DNA of 64,000 nt, taken from positions 36,897,501 to 36,961,500 of the forward strand of contig NC_091966.1 of assembly GCF_036711975.1 (NCBI RefSeq). Direction: 5' to 3'. Under the pieces are notes generated by a model that was given only the letters and a program-made list of their open reading frames with translations, did not search any database and had not been told where the DNA came from. The first letter of the stretch is position 1. Every line of letters begins with the position of its first letter. The DNA is from Onthophagus taurus. Its lineage: Eukaryota; Arthropoda; Insecta; Coleoptera; Scarabaeidae. The position numbers were made by a program, and so were the translations under genes. Positions 1-10,185 of this stretch are shown piece by piece.

Positions 1-1354
1 AGAAATATTTATCCAAAAACTTATCCTGTGAATTTTAACATAACAATACTAAGAAAATCAGAAAAATATATATTATGTACTACATATTTTTCAAGAAGGA
101 ATTTGAAATAAAAAAATAAAATTACATGCGAGTATATTTTTATTGAAAACTTTTAAAAATTGTACTTATTCGTTCAATAGCACTTTCTCTAAATCAAAAA
201 GAAATATAATGAAAATAAAAAATGTTAATACCAAGGACAAAAATATTTATTTACCGTGACTTTAACCATCCTGTTATATTTTTATGTGACCAAGATTTTG
301 GTAACAGAAAAAAATAAAAAATTCTTCAAAGAAATATACGTTCCAAAAAACTGGCTCGAAGTAATTAAAACGGCTCGAAAAAGGCAACCATTCAAGATAA
401 TGCTGGATTCCAAATCGCTGGAAAAAATATAACCAACAGAAAAATTTCGGTTAGTAACACCAAGATGGAGTGGTTAAAAGTTCAGTGGCTAAAATTCCAT
501 AAAATTCATCAATTCTCAATTTTTTATAAGTATTCTAACAATGAAGATATTCTCTTTAACGAAGTCAGTGTTAAAAAAAGGCAGTCAGTCGACATAACAC
601 AACTGTATGCATTGGAAAACCCAACCATATTTGAAAAAAAGAAAGGACCTTCTTGAATTGTTGCATTAAATCACACTTTTTATAACAACCTGAATTGCTT
701 CAACAGTGTCAGAGAAGAGGTGTATTATGATGAGACAGATGATGAATAGCTCTTGTACTATGTATTTTGATTGATTTCTTTATAAACTTGTCCTAAAGTG
801 GTGTAACTTGTTTATTATTTTAAATTGAACCAAAATATTAGAAGTGCAGAAGTGGTGTAACCCACATTTTTTCCTATAATATTAACTTAATAAATACAAA
901 AATACACAGCAATTGTAAATTTGAAAGTTCTTTTTATAAATTAAAAATAAAACAAAAGGAGTTAATTCAAAAAAAATATTTATCAAATTTAAAAACCCCA
1001 TTCTCTCCTACCTAACTAGTTTGGGGTTACACCACTTTTGCGCTAACGACCTTAATTATAAACTTAATTTATTTTTGACGTTATATTGCGTTATATTTTG
1101 ATTTTGTTGTCATTTCCTTTCACTACGCAACCAAACTTGCGCGCACATTTTTTTTAATTTCTGACAATATCTAATAGGTAAACCCTCAACCAGTACTTCA
1201 ATCTGGTGGGTATCAGAGACAAGGAAGGATAGAGATGGCCAACTCTACCTTATTAAATTGTACCTTGCGTACAGCGCCATCCGATGCCACCGCAGAGTAC
1301 TAATCATAGATTAAAACCAACTTCCACTAGGATAATGGTGTAAAACTGGGCTAA

Positions 1355-1420
1355 CCAACGATCTGGCAACATTGTTCGCTGCGCATCGAAGCGAAGCGAG
1401 CGACGTTGCCAGATCGTTGG
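1355..1420. repeat. Perfect 16-bp hairpin inside the P-type element
   Basis: CCAACGATCTGGCAAC at 1355-1370 is the exact reverse complement of 1405-1420. The 34-base loop contains GAAGCGAAGCGAGC, a string that also occurs near 23761-23775 in an integrin intron. Confidence 0.85.
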
Positions 1421-1596
1421 GGCTAACTTTAACCGCCAAATTTAAAAATAACACAATTAATATTGCTTTGAAGAAAGGAAATAAATATATTTTAAATGAA
1501 AGATCTAATTTCAACATAATAATTTATTATTCTTAAAACTAATAAAATTTGGTTACATAAATAGAATATAAGTACGAAGGCTTTCACTGCCGGTGT

Positions 1597-1715
1597 AATT
1601 AAACTAGAACTAATAGTAGCACCATCGAAGACGACTCGAAATCACTTCGAAAGTTTGTAGCTCGTGTTAGTTCTAATGATAGTGCTATTATTAGTTCTAG
1701 TTTTAGTTCAATAAA
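1597..1715. repeat. Foldback related to the CTAGAACTAA palindrome family
   Basis: Arms reading AACTAGAACTAATAGTAGCA and TGCTATTATTAGTTCTAGTT face each other across a roughly 70-base centre. The arms resemble those of the palindrome clusters at 33900-34455 and 60905-61590, but the TTTAGCCG core of those clusters is absent here. Confidence 0.7.
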
Positions 1716-1739
1716 TACAATAATGTTACATTTTGTTTA

Positions 1740-2866
1740 CCCTAACAGTTTTTGTAGCGTCTTCCTGGATGGTAATGAAAAAAAATTTGATAAGAACCGG
1801 TATCCTTTACCACTTTGTTTGTAAATGGAAATAGCCAGCACTTCTTTTTTCTGATTTCGGGACTGGCTGCTAAAGAAATTTCTAGTTTCTTTATTCAAAT
1901 ATTTGAGGTTCACCAATACCTGAGGATTTTTCCTCAATTGTATTAGCTTTTGCCTTATTATTCTGGCATTTTTCTCAGCGCGACACAACGTATTTTTTTG
2001 CTCCAGTTAGGTTGCAATTGCTGCAGTTCTTTGTAAAAGGTAATTTCCTCCGTTTCTTATCTACAAAAATAAAGATAATTTGAAATAAGAATGATTATTC
2101 AGTTTTTATGGTATTTACCAATTATTTCTTTTTCATCACTTAGATGGAACCGTTTCCCATTCATTTCTGATGAAATGACAAAATTTTCCTCACAAAATGA
2201 GGTTGAAGCAACTTCGCAACCTTGTTGTTTACTACATCCAGGATAGACTTGCATAACAGTTGAACTAGTTATACCAAGCAGTTTATCGGGGCATACATAT
2301 TATGTGGGGGTATGAATATATATATATATATGGCATGTCGGGGTATAAACATACATAATATGGTATATATTGAATTACATAATTATGAATTATGAAACTA
2401 AATAATTCATTTCATACCATGCAGCATACCTGAAGTGTCTTCTGTTGGTTGATCTTGTGGAGACAAAAAGCAATTATTTGTAGTTTCTTCTTACAAATCT
2501 AAATGATTTAAAAAACATATATAGATTAAGAAACAAACTTTTTATGCAAAATTTCATTTACCTAGTAAGCATAATGTAGGTAGCTTTTTCAATTTCTTCT
2601 CAACATATTTGCACATTGTTGCAAAATGGTTGGGGTAAACACAATAGTTACTTAGACGCTTATCATTAATTAATTCAAATAATTTTGAATTGTGTTTTCC
2701 AGAAAGCCAAGCCATTCGAATAATAGGGTCGGTCGGAAAATAATATCTAGAAAAGCAGAATGAAAGTAATTATGCTGTATTAATTAATAATTTTTATAAT
2801 TTACCTTTTAATGTCTATCATCGCAAGATGGTACACAGCAAGGAATAATAACCGACATTTTTATCA
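1740..2866 (-). pseudogene. P-element-like THAP transposase remnant
   Basis: A first exon near 2820-2850 begins MSVIIPCCVPSC, giving the first cysteines of a THAP zinc finger. A second, about 2570-2750 after a TTTTCTAG acceptor, carries FPTDPIIRMAWLSGK and NYCVYPNHF, matching the FP...W...C..HF layout of THAP domains. A third, near 2119-2290, reads SSEMNGKRFHLSDEKEII. The last block, 1737-2065, includes LSNFFSLPSRKTLQKLL, the conserved 'YRFLR..F.LPS..TL' stretch that opens the catalytic region of P/THAP9 transposases. The first exon carries a stop before its donor, there is a frame change around 1980, and everything after the LPS motif is absent. This is a decayed gene inside the P-type element, not a host THAP gene. 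Confidence 0.7.
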
Positions 2867-3260
2867 TTTAAAAAATTTTATATGTTTTTTACACTTTTTT
2901 CCACTTAATTACAAAATTACACTCATAAATTACACTTATTAAAAAAATTAACTGATTTATCAATATCATTTATATTTGACATCACTCAAAAAAGAAATGA
3001 AATATAAGCCGCCTTAAAAGTTGTTTAAATTTAAATTTGTGTAGAATTAGTTATCGACGGTGACATCGGATGGCGTTGACGATGGTTACAATTTTCATTC
3101 ATTTGAGATCCCCCCCCATGGTGGGTATCCAAATGTCATATTTACTTATAAGATGACCCTAAACTACAGGTGGATAAACGGTTCGTCGACGTTATCTATC
3201 AGCTACAATTTTAATTGACAGATAAATCGTTTTAACTAGATATTGATAAACCGGCCCTTA

Positions 3261-3446
3261 GGTCCACTTTTACCATCCTCCTGATAAACTATCTATGGGA
3301 TAATTATAATGGTTACACCGGTTTTAAGCCCTCTCATTGGTTAAGGCCCACTTTTACCACCTCTTGATAAATTTATCCGATAGATAAATCCAGCTCTTTA
3401 ATTTATCTATCGGATAAATTTATCAAGAGGTTGTAAAAGTCGGCCT
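3261..3446. repeat. Compound palindromic MITE, copy in unit 1
   Basis: Starts GGTCCACTTTTACCATCC and, after a TTAA at 3341-3344, restarts as GGCCCACTTTTACCACC, ending in the inverted form before TTTAA. The second half is an almost perfect palindrome (3345-3446) centred near 3395. Related copies are 7631-7816 and 37940-38075. TTAA next to the ends suggests a piggyBac-type origin, which is inference. Confidence 0.75.
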
Positions 3447-3818
3447 TTAATAGCGTTTTCTCTGATAATTTTTGTGAATTTTTATTATTATCTACTATTA
3501 ACTTGTTAATTGATATTTTATTTTCTTGCGTATTATTAGTGGATGCTGGGCATGTCGTGTTTGCATCCCAAAATATATAACACTCGGAGATTCGTAGATT
3601 GTAACTTGTAAAAGTTAAAACATTTGGCAACAGTTTAAATTAGTTTTCTTTAATTTTCTCAACCTCTGCGTTAACATGTAATTTAGTGATATTTTTGGTG
3701 GCACATAAATCTTTAACAGAAATTTCAAGATGCTAATTTTCACGACAGTTTTAAAATAAATTGACGTAAGTGTATTAGAATTTAATATATAATTTAAATT
3801 ACATTTATTAGCATTTCA

Positions 3819-3959
3819 ATGAATACAATTTTATATTGGCTTTTAACATATTTAAGTATAATGAGTTGTTCTTTTATAATAGGAGATTCGAAGATTCCTG
3901 AAGATGGTTTTGTAAATAAGCCGAAACCGGTAGAATTTATAAGAGTGAATCCATTTTAA
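3819..3959 (+). CDS. 46-codon open frame of unknown function, unit copy 1
   Basis: ATG at 3819 opens a 46-residue frame starting MNTILYWLLTYLSIMSCSF and ending FIRVNPF before TAA. The N-terminus is hydrophobic and could act as a secretion signal or membrane anchor; the rest is short and charged. The second tandem unit (8185-8325) keeps the frame open, with one conservative change (Ile to Val) and one silent change. An AATAAA follows at once. No family is recognised, and a chance frame at a transposon 3' end is equally possible. Confidence 0.3.
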   Translation: MNTILYWLLTYLSIMSCSFIIGDSKIPEDGFVNKPKPVEFIRVNPF

Positions 3960-4848
3960 TAAAAGTACAGACAGATAAAAGTATTTTACTTTATTTAAAT
4001 CTTTTATGTCACTAACTTATTTCTGGTGCTAAATGTAAGAAATATTTATCCAAAAACTTATTCTGTTAATTTTAACATAATAATATCAAGAATATCAGAA
4101 AAAAATATATTATGTAGTACATATTTTTCAAGGAGGAATTTGAAATAAAAACAAAATAGAATTACATGCGAGTATGTTTTTATTGAAAATTTTTAAAAAT
4201 TGCACTTATTCGTTCAATAGCACTTTCTCTAAATCAAAAAGAAATATAATGAAAATAAAAAATGTTAATACCAAGGACAAAAATATTTATTTACCGTCAT
4301 TTTAACTATCCTGTTATATTTTTATGTGACCAAGATTTTGGTAACAGAAAAAAATAAAAAATTCTTCAAAGAAATATACGTTCCAAAAAACTGGCTCGAA
4401 GTAATTAAAACGGCTGGAAAAAGGCAACCATTGAAGATAATACGTATGAGTGGAAGTGATTTTTTCTCTTCCAAATCGCTGGAAAAAATATAACCAACAG
4501 TGGTTAAAAGTTCAGTGGCTAAAATTCCATAAAATTCATCAATTCTCAATTTTTTATAAGTATTCTAACAATGAAGGTGTTCTCTTTAACGAAGTCAGTG
4601 TTAAAAAAAGGCAGTCAGTCGACATAACACAACTATATGCATTGGAAAACCCAACCATATCTGAAAAAAAGAAAGGACCTTCTTGAATTGTTGCATTAAA
4701 TCACACTTTTTATAACAACCTGAATTGCTTCAACAGTGTCAGAGAAGAGGTGTATTATGATGAGACAGATGATGAATAGCTCTTGTACTATGTATTTTGA
4801 TTGATCTCTTTATAAACTTGTCCTAAAGTGGTGTAACTTGTTTATTAA

Positions 4849-7087
4849 CACTATGCCGTCCGGCGACACCACAGTGGTGTCGCGCGAAAAATATCACTCA
4901 ACGGCCGGCGTCACCACATTGGTGTCGCCCGCTTACGTATGGATCTACTATCCGTGCAAAAAGTCAAGGCCCCTCACTTTAGAGATCGATATCTTCGCAA
5001 CCGATCGATGAAAAAAATTGCGACAAAGTTTGTTGTAATCACTGAACATTTCTACGTAACATATGTTAATTTGAAAATGTTCGGATCCGCGGTTTTTTTT
5101 TTATCGCGAGTTAAATGAAAAAAGTACCCGATTTTTGAGTGTGCCGGCAACTTTGTCAACTTTGCGATTTATTTTCTCGAAAACTATTTGACGAAAAAAT
5201 TTCAAATTTGAACTGGTGGTAAACCGATGTGTTCTTAATGTGGGGCATATTTTATTTTTTCAATATTCCATATAGTTTCGCGGAAAATCGCGGTTTAGTA
5301 GGATGCGGTTATTTCGGAAACGACCTGGCGGATTTCAACGCCGTTTTTACCAAAATATGTTAAATCATGTCGGTTGTCGAATTCCGTTATCAGTTTTTCA
5401 AAATCAGGGCCCCCTATTTTGTTAAGGATGATTTAATGGAATTACAAATTAAAGAGAAACAGAATTAAGCCATGCGGGGAGGGGTGGGGTTCCGGCCAAT
5501 CGGAACAGAGTTGAAGAGATGTTGCTGGCTTACGCTTCGGACGGGCCGTGGCGAATAATATTTAAAATTTTAGATAAAATTATTTTATTTCAAATTCAAT
5601 AAGTATGTTTCATTTTTGTATACAAGACATGAATAATGCATATAAATTTAAACAATAGCTTGGGCACTATTTTCTTCAAAATTTTTTATTTTGTTTTTAC
5701 ATAATATATCACTTATACATGGACAATTACTACAATTGTGTAGAACTTGCGGAGAATTTACTTACAAAGAAAATTCGAGTCTGTGGAACGATGCGACAAC
5801 ATAGAGGATTTCCAGAAAAATTAAACTTCGTAAACGAAGAAGATGCCGTGTTTGTTCCAAAAACAAAAAAAGAAGGACAACGAATTTAACGTGCAAGTTT
5901 TGTGGAGTTGCGTTACATCTCGGGGATCGTTTTGCTTCATATCATCAAAAAGAGAAATACTAAGTAGGTACCAAAGAAAATATAAATCAAGAAACATATA
6001 TGCCAAAATACGTATTTATTTGTTGTGTGGTTTACGTATTAGTTTATTGTTTATTGTTATTCTTACTATTGTTTTGTTGTATTTATTTTGTGGTATCAAT
6101 AAAAGTACATTATTATTATTATTATATAAAACATACAAATTTTACATTTATTTACATTTATTCGAAATTTCGTGAAAATAGCTAGACAGGATTGAAAATC
6201 AGGAGAACTAGCAATAAGATTAATATAACATAATAAAAATAAAATAATAATAATAATTATTAATATTCTTGATATATGTTGAAAAACAAAATAAAAAATT
6301 TTGAAGAAAATAGTGCCACGCTATTTTGTTTAAATTTATATGCATTATTCATGTCTTATATACAAAAATGAAACATACTTATTGAATTTGAAATGAAATA
6401 ATTTTATCTAAAATTTTAAATATGATTCTCCACGGCCCGTCCGAAGCGCACGCCAGCAATATCTCTTCAACTCTGTTCCGATTGGCCGGAACCCCCATGG
6501 CATATTTCTGTTTCTCTTTAATTTGTAATTCCATTAAATCGCCCTTAAAAAATTAGGGAGCCCTAATTTTGAAAAACTGATAACGGAATCCGACAACCGA
6601 CATGATTTAACATATTTTGGTAAAAACCGCGTTGAAATCCGCCAGGTCGTTTCCGAAATAACCGCATCCTACTAAACCGCGATTTTCTGCGAAACTATAT
6701 GGAATATCGAAAAAATAAGATATGCACCACATTAAGAACACATCGGTTTACCACCAGTTCAAATTTCAAATTTTTTCGTCAAATAGTTTTCGAGAAAAAA
6801 AATCGCAAAGTTGACAAAGTTGCCGGCACACTCAAAAATCGGGTACTTTTTTCATTTAACTCGCGATAAAAAGAAAACCGCGGATCCGAAAATTTTCAAA
6901 TTAATATAGGTTACGTAGGAATGTTCAGTGATTACAACAAACTTTGTCGCAATTTTTTTCATCGATCGGTTGCGAAGATATCGATCTCTAAAGTGAGGGG
7001 ACTTGACTTTTTGCACGGATAAGTAATCTGAATATTCTGCCGGCGCCGAGCGAATAAATTTTTGCGAAACGTGCGGACGGCAAAGTG
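4849..7087 (+). mobile_element. Foldback piggyBac-type element with transposase fragment
   Basis: The element is bounded by TTAA at 4845-4848 and 7088-7091. Its ends are CACTATGCCGTCCGG and, read inward from the right, CACTTTGCCGTCCGC. Unit copy 1 has the uninterrupted sequence near 841, one base away from a clean TTAA site. The left arm (4849 to about 5710) is a near-complete reverse complement of the right arm (about 6271-7087). Only a roughly 560-bp centre is unique, and it contains a piggyBac transposase fragment. The simplest explanation is that one terminal region was copied in inverted orientation, giving a non-autonomous foldback derivative with arms over 800 bp. Confidence 0.88.
5719..5889 (+). 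pseudogene. piggyBac transposase fragment
   Basis: The frame from ATG 5719 gives MDNYYNCVELAENLL, then VCGTMRQHRGFP, matching the DNYY.S..LA..LL and CGT.R..R..P stretch of piggyBac transposases. The first Asp corresponds to one of the three catalytic acidic residues (D346 in the moth enzyme). The frame stops at 5889. The N-terminal two thirds and the end of the catalytic domain are missing, so no activity is expected. Confidence 0.75.
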
Positions 7088-7630
7088 TTAATTTAAATTG
7101 AACCAAAATATTAGAAGTGCAGAAGCCACATTTTTTCCTATAATATTAACTTAATAAATACAAAAATACACAGCAATTGTAAATTTGAAAGTTCTTTTCA
7201 TAAATTAAAAATAAAACAATTAAAATACTGTTCACAAAAGAAGTTAATTCAAAAAAAAAAATATTTATCAAATTTAAAATCCCCATTCTCTCCTACTTAA
7301 ATAGTTTGAGGTTACACCACTTTTGCGCTAACGGCCTCAATTATAAGCTTAATTCATTTTTGACGTTATATTGCGTTATATTTTGATTTTGTTGTCATTT
7401 CCTTTCACTAAGCAACCAAACTTGCGCGCACATTTTTTTTAATTTCCGACAATATCTAAAAGGTAAACCCTCAACCAGTACTTCAATCTGGTGGGTATCC
7501 AAATGTCATATTTACCTATAAGATGACCCTAAACTACAGGTGGATAAACGATTCGTCGACGTTATCTATCAGCTACAATTTTAATTGACAGATAAATCGT
7601 TTTAACTAGTTATTGATAAACCGGCCCTTA

Positions 7631-7816
7631 GGTCCACTTTTACCATCCTCCTGATAAACTATCTATGGGATAATTACAATGGTTACAGCGGTTTTAAGCG
7701 CTCTCATTGGTTAAGGCCCAGTTTTACCACCTCTTGATAAATTTATCCGATAGATAAATCCAGCTCTTTAATTTATCTATCGGATAAATTTATCAAGAGG
7801 TGGTAAAAGTTGGCGC
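7631..7816. repeat. Compound palindromic MITE, copy in unit 2
   Basis: Near-identical to 3261-3446 and at the same place in the tandem unit, so it predates the tandem duplication. Confidence 0.75.
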
Positions 7817-8184
7817 TTAATACCGTTTTCTTTGATAATTTTTGTGAATTTTTATTATTAGCTACTATTAACTTATTAATTGATATTTTATTTTCTTGCG
7901 TATTATTAGTGGATGCTTCTGGGCATGTCGTGTTTGCATCCCAAAATATATAACACTCGGAGATTCGTAGATTGTAACTTGTAAAACATTTGGCAACAGT
8001 TTAAATTAGTTTTCTTTAATTTTCTCAACCTCTGCGTTAACATGTAATTTAGTGATATTTTTGGTGGCACATAAATCTTTAACAGAAATTTCAAGATGCT
8101 AATTTTCACGACAGTTTTAAAATAAATTGACGTAAGTGTATTAGAATTTAATATATAATTTAAATTATATTTATTAGCATTTCA

Positions 8185-8325
8185 ATGAATACAATTTTAT
8201 ATTGGCTTTTAACATATTTAAGTATAATGAGTTGTTCTTTTATAATAGGAGATTCGAAGGTTCCTGAAGATGGTTTTGTAAATAAGCCAAAACCGGTAGA
8301 ATTTATAAGAGTGAATCCATTTTAA
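8185..8325 (+). CDS. 46-codon open frame of unknown function, unit copy 2
   Basis: Duplicate of the frame at 3819-3959. The residues are the same except Ile26 to Val, and AATAAA again follows the stop. Retention in both copies may reflect only the recent age of the duplication. Confidence 0.3.
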   Translation: MNTILYWLLTYLSIMSCSFIIGDSKVPEDGFVNKPKPVEFIRVNPF

Positions 8326-8695
8326 TAAAAGTACAGACAGATAAAAGTATTTTACTTTATTTAAATCTTTTATGTCACTAACTTATTTCTGGTACCAAAT
8401 GCAAGAAATATTTATCCAAAAACTTATCCTGTGAATTTTAACATAATAATATCAAGGATATCAGAAAAACATATATTATGTAGTACATATTTTTCAAGGA
8501 GGAATTTGAAATAAAAACAAAATAGAATTACATGCGAGTATGTTTTTATTGAAAACTTTTAAAAATTGCACTTATTCGTTCAATAGCACTTTCTCTAAAT
8601 CAAAAAGAAATATAATGAAAATAAAAAATGTTAATACCAAGGACAAAAATATTTATTTACCGTGACTTTAACCATCCTGTTATATTTTTATGTAC

Positions 8696-9008
8696 AATAC
8701 TTTTTCACGTAATAAATAATAAAAATTATAAAATAAAAACGTGTACTCTTTTTGAAAGTGTATAAAACACAAAAATTTGTAACTAATTATATTATGTAAA
8801 AATAATCTATGCACAAAAGAATAACAAAAGAAAACGATTCTTTTGTATAATTACAATAACATTACATTTAATAAGCTATATGCAAGTTTTAGAAAAAGTA
8901 CTTCAATCCGGATATTTCTTAAACCTATTACAAAAATGTTCATTCATTGTTTTCATGCCTTCTTTTAAACACATATAGTTCAGAAATTTTCTCGCATCAT
9001 TTGACTAA
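8696..9008. other. RER1 3' flank
   Basis: AT-rich sequence between the end of the tandem repeats and the RER1 stop codon. It should include the RER1 3' untranslated region. Nothing else is seen. Confidence 0.5.
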
Positions 9009-10185
9009 TCACTTTGGTGCACCCGGTGGTTTTATTAATGGTTCCTCATGACTTTGATATTTAGGTTTTCCATGTGTAAATGGTAAATACCTATATTTGA
9101 TCATGTGCTAAAATATAACATTTATAAATAAAAATGTAGGTTTTAATTAACATTGAAGTACCTTTATTTGACGTTTCATCGTAACGCAGAATAACGTCAG
9201 GAAATACATGACGAGGATCGGCCAAAATACTGGAATATTAAAGCAATCGAAGAATGTACAAATAATTGCAAAAACTGTACTTTTTGTCACCGAATACCAA
9301 AATTTAAACTCAGGCAACCTTCTAATAAACGGCCGAAACTCTTCATTTGCTCTAGTTGGTAATTCTGGACCATTTTCATCAGCTGTATTTAAAAAATTAA
9401 TGAAAATAATTAATTAGAAAAGGATAAATAAATAAATTTTACCATCAAAATCCATGGCTGGATCAATTTTAGGTGTCAAAAACGCTATGAATAAGTTTAA
9501 GTGATAAATACCGAGCGCATAAGTCACGATATACCATCCCTGAAACACAATAACATAAAATTGTCCACAACATTAATTCCCCCATAATAAATTAAAAAAG
9601 AAATCGTCTATGTTGGTTTGATACTAAAAAAGTGGTGGAGAGGTACAGTTTTTGTAGCCATTGATGACATAAAGCTTCTGAACAAAGGTAACAAAATGAA
9701 AGAGAACTTAAAAAACTGAAATAATAATACCTGAACAATCAAGACCCTTGCCATAAAAAGCGCGATGAGCAGCAGGGCCCCGACCCATCGGGATTTTTTC
9801 CAAGGTACCGTCCTATCCACCACTCCTTGGTACCACTAAAACATAGAAAACACATCAATCTACCTTCATCAAGAATATTCTCAATCCGAATAATATCAGT
9901 AACGATAATGTGAAGCCCCAACGCCACCTTGTGTATGGTGTCCATTTATCCAATGTACTTTGGAATATCTGTAGTTTTAAGCACCAAAAAAGTAAGATGA
10001 TTTAAAATGAAAAATTTTAATATTCCCAAAATTCCCAAAGTAATAGTTTTAAAGCAAATAATATACTCCATATAATAATGATAGCCCATAAAATAATTAA
10101 TCCTGTAATCACTAACCTGTGATAACCTTGTCCATGCTTGTGAGATGACACTTTTTTTCTTTGGTTGTAATAAATCGTCATCCAT
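9009..10185 (-). CDS. RER1: RER1, Golgi-to-ER retrieval receptor
   Basis: RER1 is a multi-pass early-Golgi membrane protein that returns ER proteins and unassembled subunits in COPI vesicles. Coding exons: 1, 10117-10185 (starts [10 protein letters not shown]); 2a, 9864-9968, or 2b, 9731-9835; 3, 9443-9539 ([20 protein letters not shown]); 4, 9162-9382 ([17 protein letters not shown], then [18 protein letters not shown]); 5, 9009-9107 ([17 protein letters not shown]). All phases agree and give 196 residues with either exon 2, the usual family length. [16 protein letters not shown] and KRQIKHMIKYRY.PFTHGK are diagnostic. The 5' leader appears interrupted: an acceptor lies just upstream, giving an exon that begins about 10211. 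Exons 2a and 2b look mutually exclusive. NDUFB6 starts 570 bp away on the opposite strand. Confidence 0.95.
9731..9835 (-). other. RER1: RER1 alternative exon 2b
   Basis: Also exactly 35 codons and phase 0, from a TGTTTTAG acceptor to a CAG|GTATTA donor. It encodes [17 protein letters not shown], then [15 protein letters not shown]. It aligns with exon 2a without gaps; by eye 10 of 35 residues are identical, including Q, D, P, RW and a late R. It begins 28 nt after exon 2a ends. Confidence 0.88.
9864..9968 (-). other. RER1: RER1 alternative exon 2a
   Basis: Exactly 35 codons, phase 0 at both ends, from an ACTACAG acceptor to an AAG|GTAGAT donor. It encodes [17 protein letters not shown], then a hydrophobic stretch ending GLRIFLMK. 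This is the more canonical version of the first transmembrane region (family pattern Q..LDK.TPY...RW). Confidence 0.9.

Larger units (their letters stand above)
1214..3120 (-). mobile_element. P-superfamily (THAP) DNA transposon, internally deleted
   Basis: The 1,907-bp insertion is flanked by an 8-bp duplication, GTGGGTAT, at 1206-1213 and 3121-3128. Copy 2 of the host unit (around 7490-7505) has the same octamer once, so it is a paralogous empty site. Eight-base duplications are the hallmark of P elements, and both ends begin with CA when read inward. An 18-bp subterminal inverted repeat lies at 1274-1291 and 3059-3077, recalling the subterminal repeats of P elements. Inside, on the minus strand, are pieces of a THAP-domain transposase. 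The catalytic C-terminus is missing and replaced by foldback DNA (1355-1420 and about 1597-1715), so the copy is non-autonomous. Confidence 0.85.
1..8695. repeat. 2.1-kb unit in tandem, two copies plus a partial third
   Basis: The sequence starting at 1 (AGAAATATTTATCC) recurs at 4039 and again at 8404. Copy 1 is 1-4037 interrupted by a P-type insertion. Copy 2 is 4038-8402 interrupted by a piggyBac-type insertion. A partial third copy runs 8403 to about 8695 and then diverges. With the insertions removed, the units are about 2.13 and 2.12 kb and nearly identical. Each unit holds a short open frame (465-656; 4450-4686) that looks like the decayed end of a larger protein, a compound palindromic MITE, and a 46-codon frame near its 3' end. 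The left boundary lies outside the window. I do not recognise the unit as a named transposon. A tandem segmental duplication of transposon-derived DNA is the safest reading. Confidence 0.9.

Noticed and set aside
5821-6185. Host genes in the three overlapping frames at 5821-6185
   Set aside because: They lie inside the foldback piggyBac element, downstream of its transposase fragment, and have no domain.
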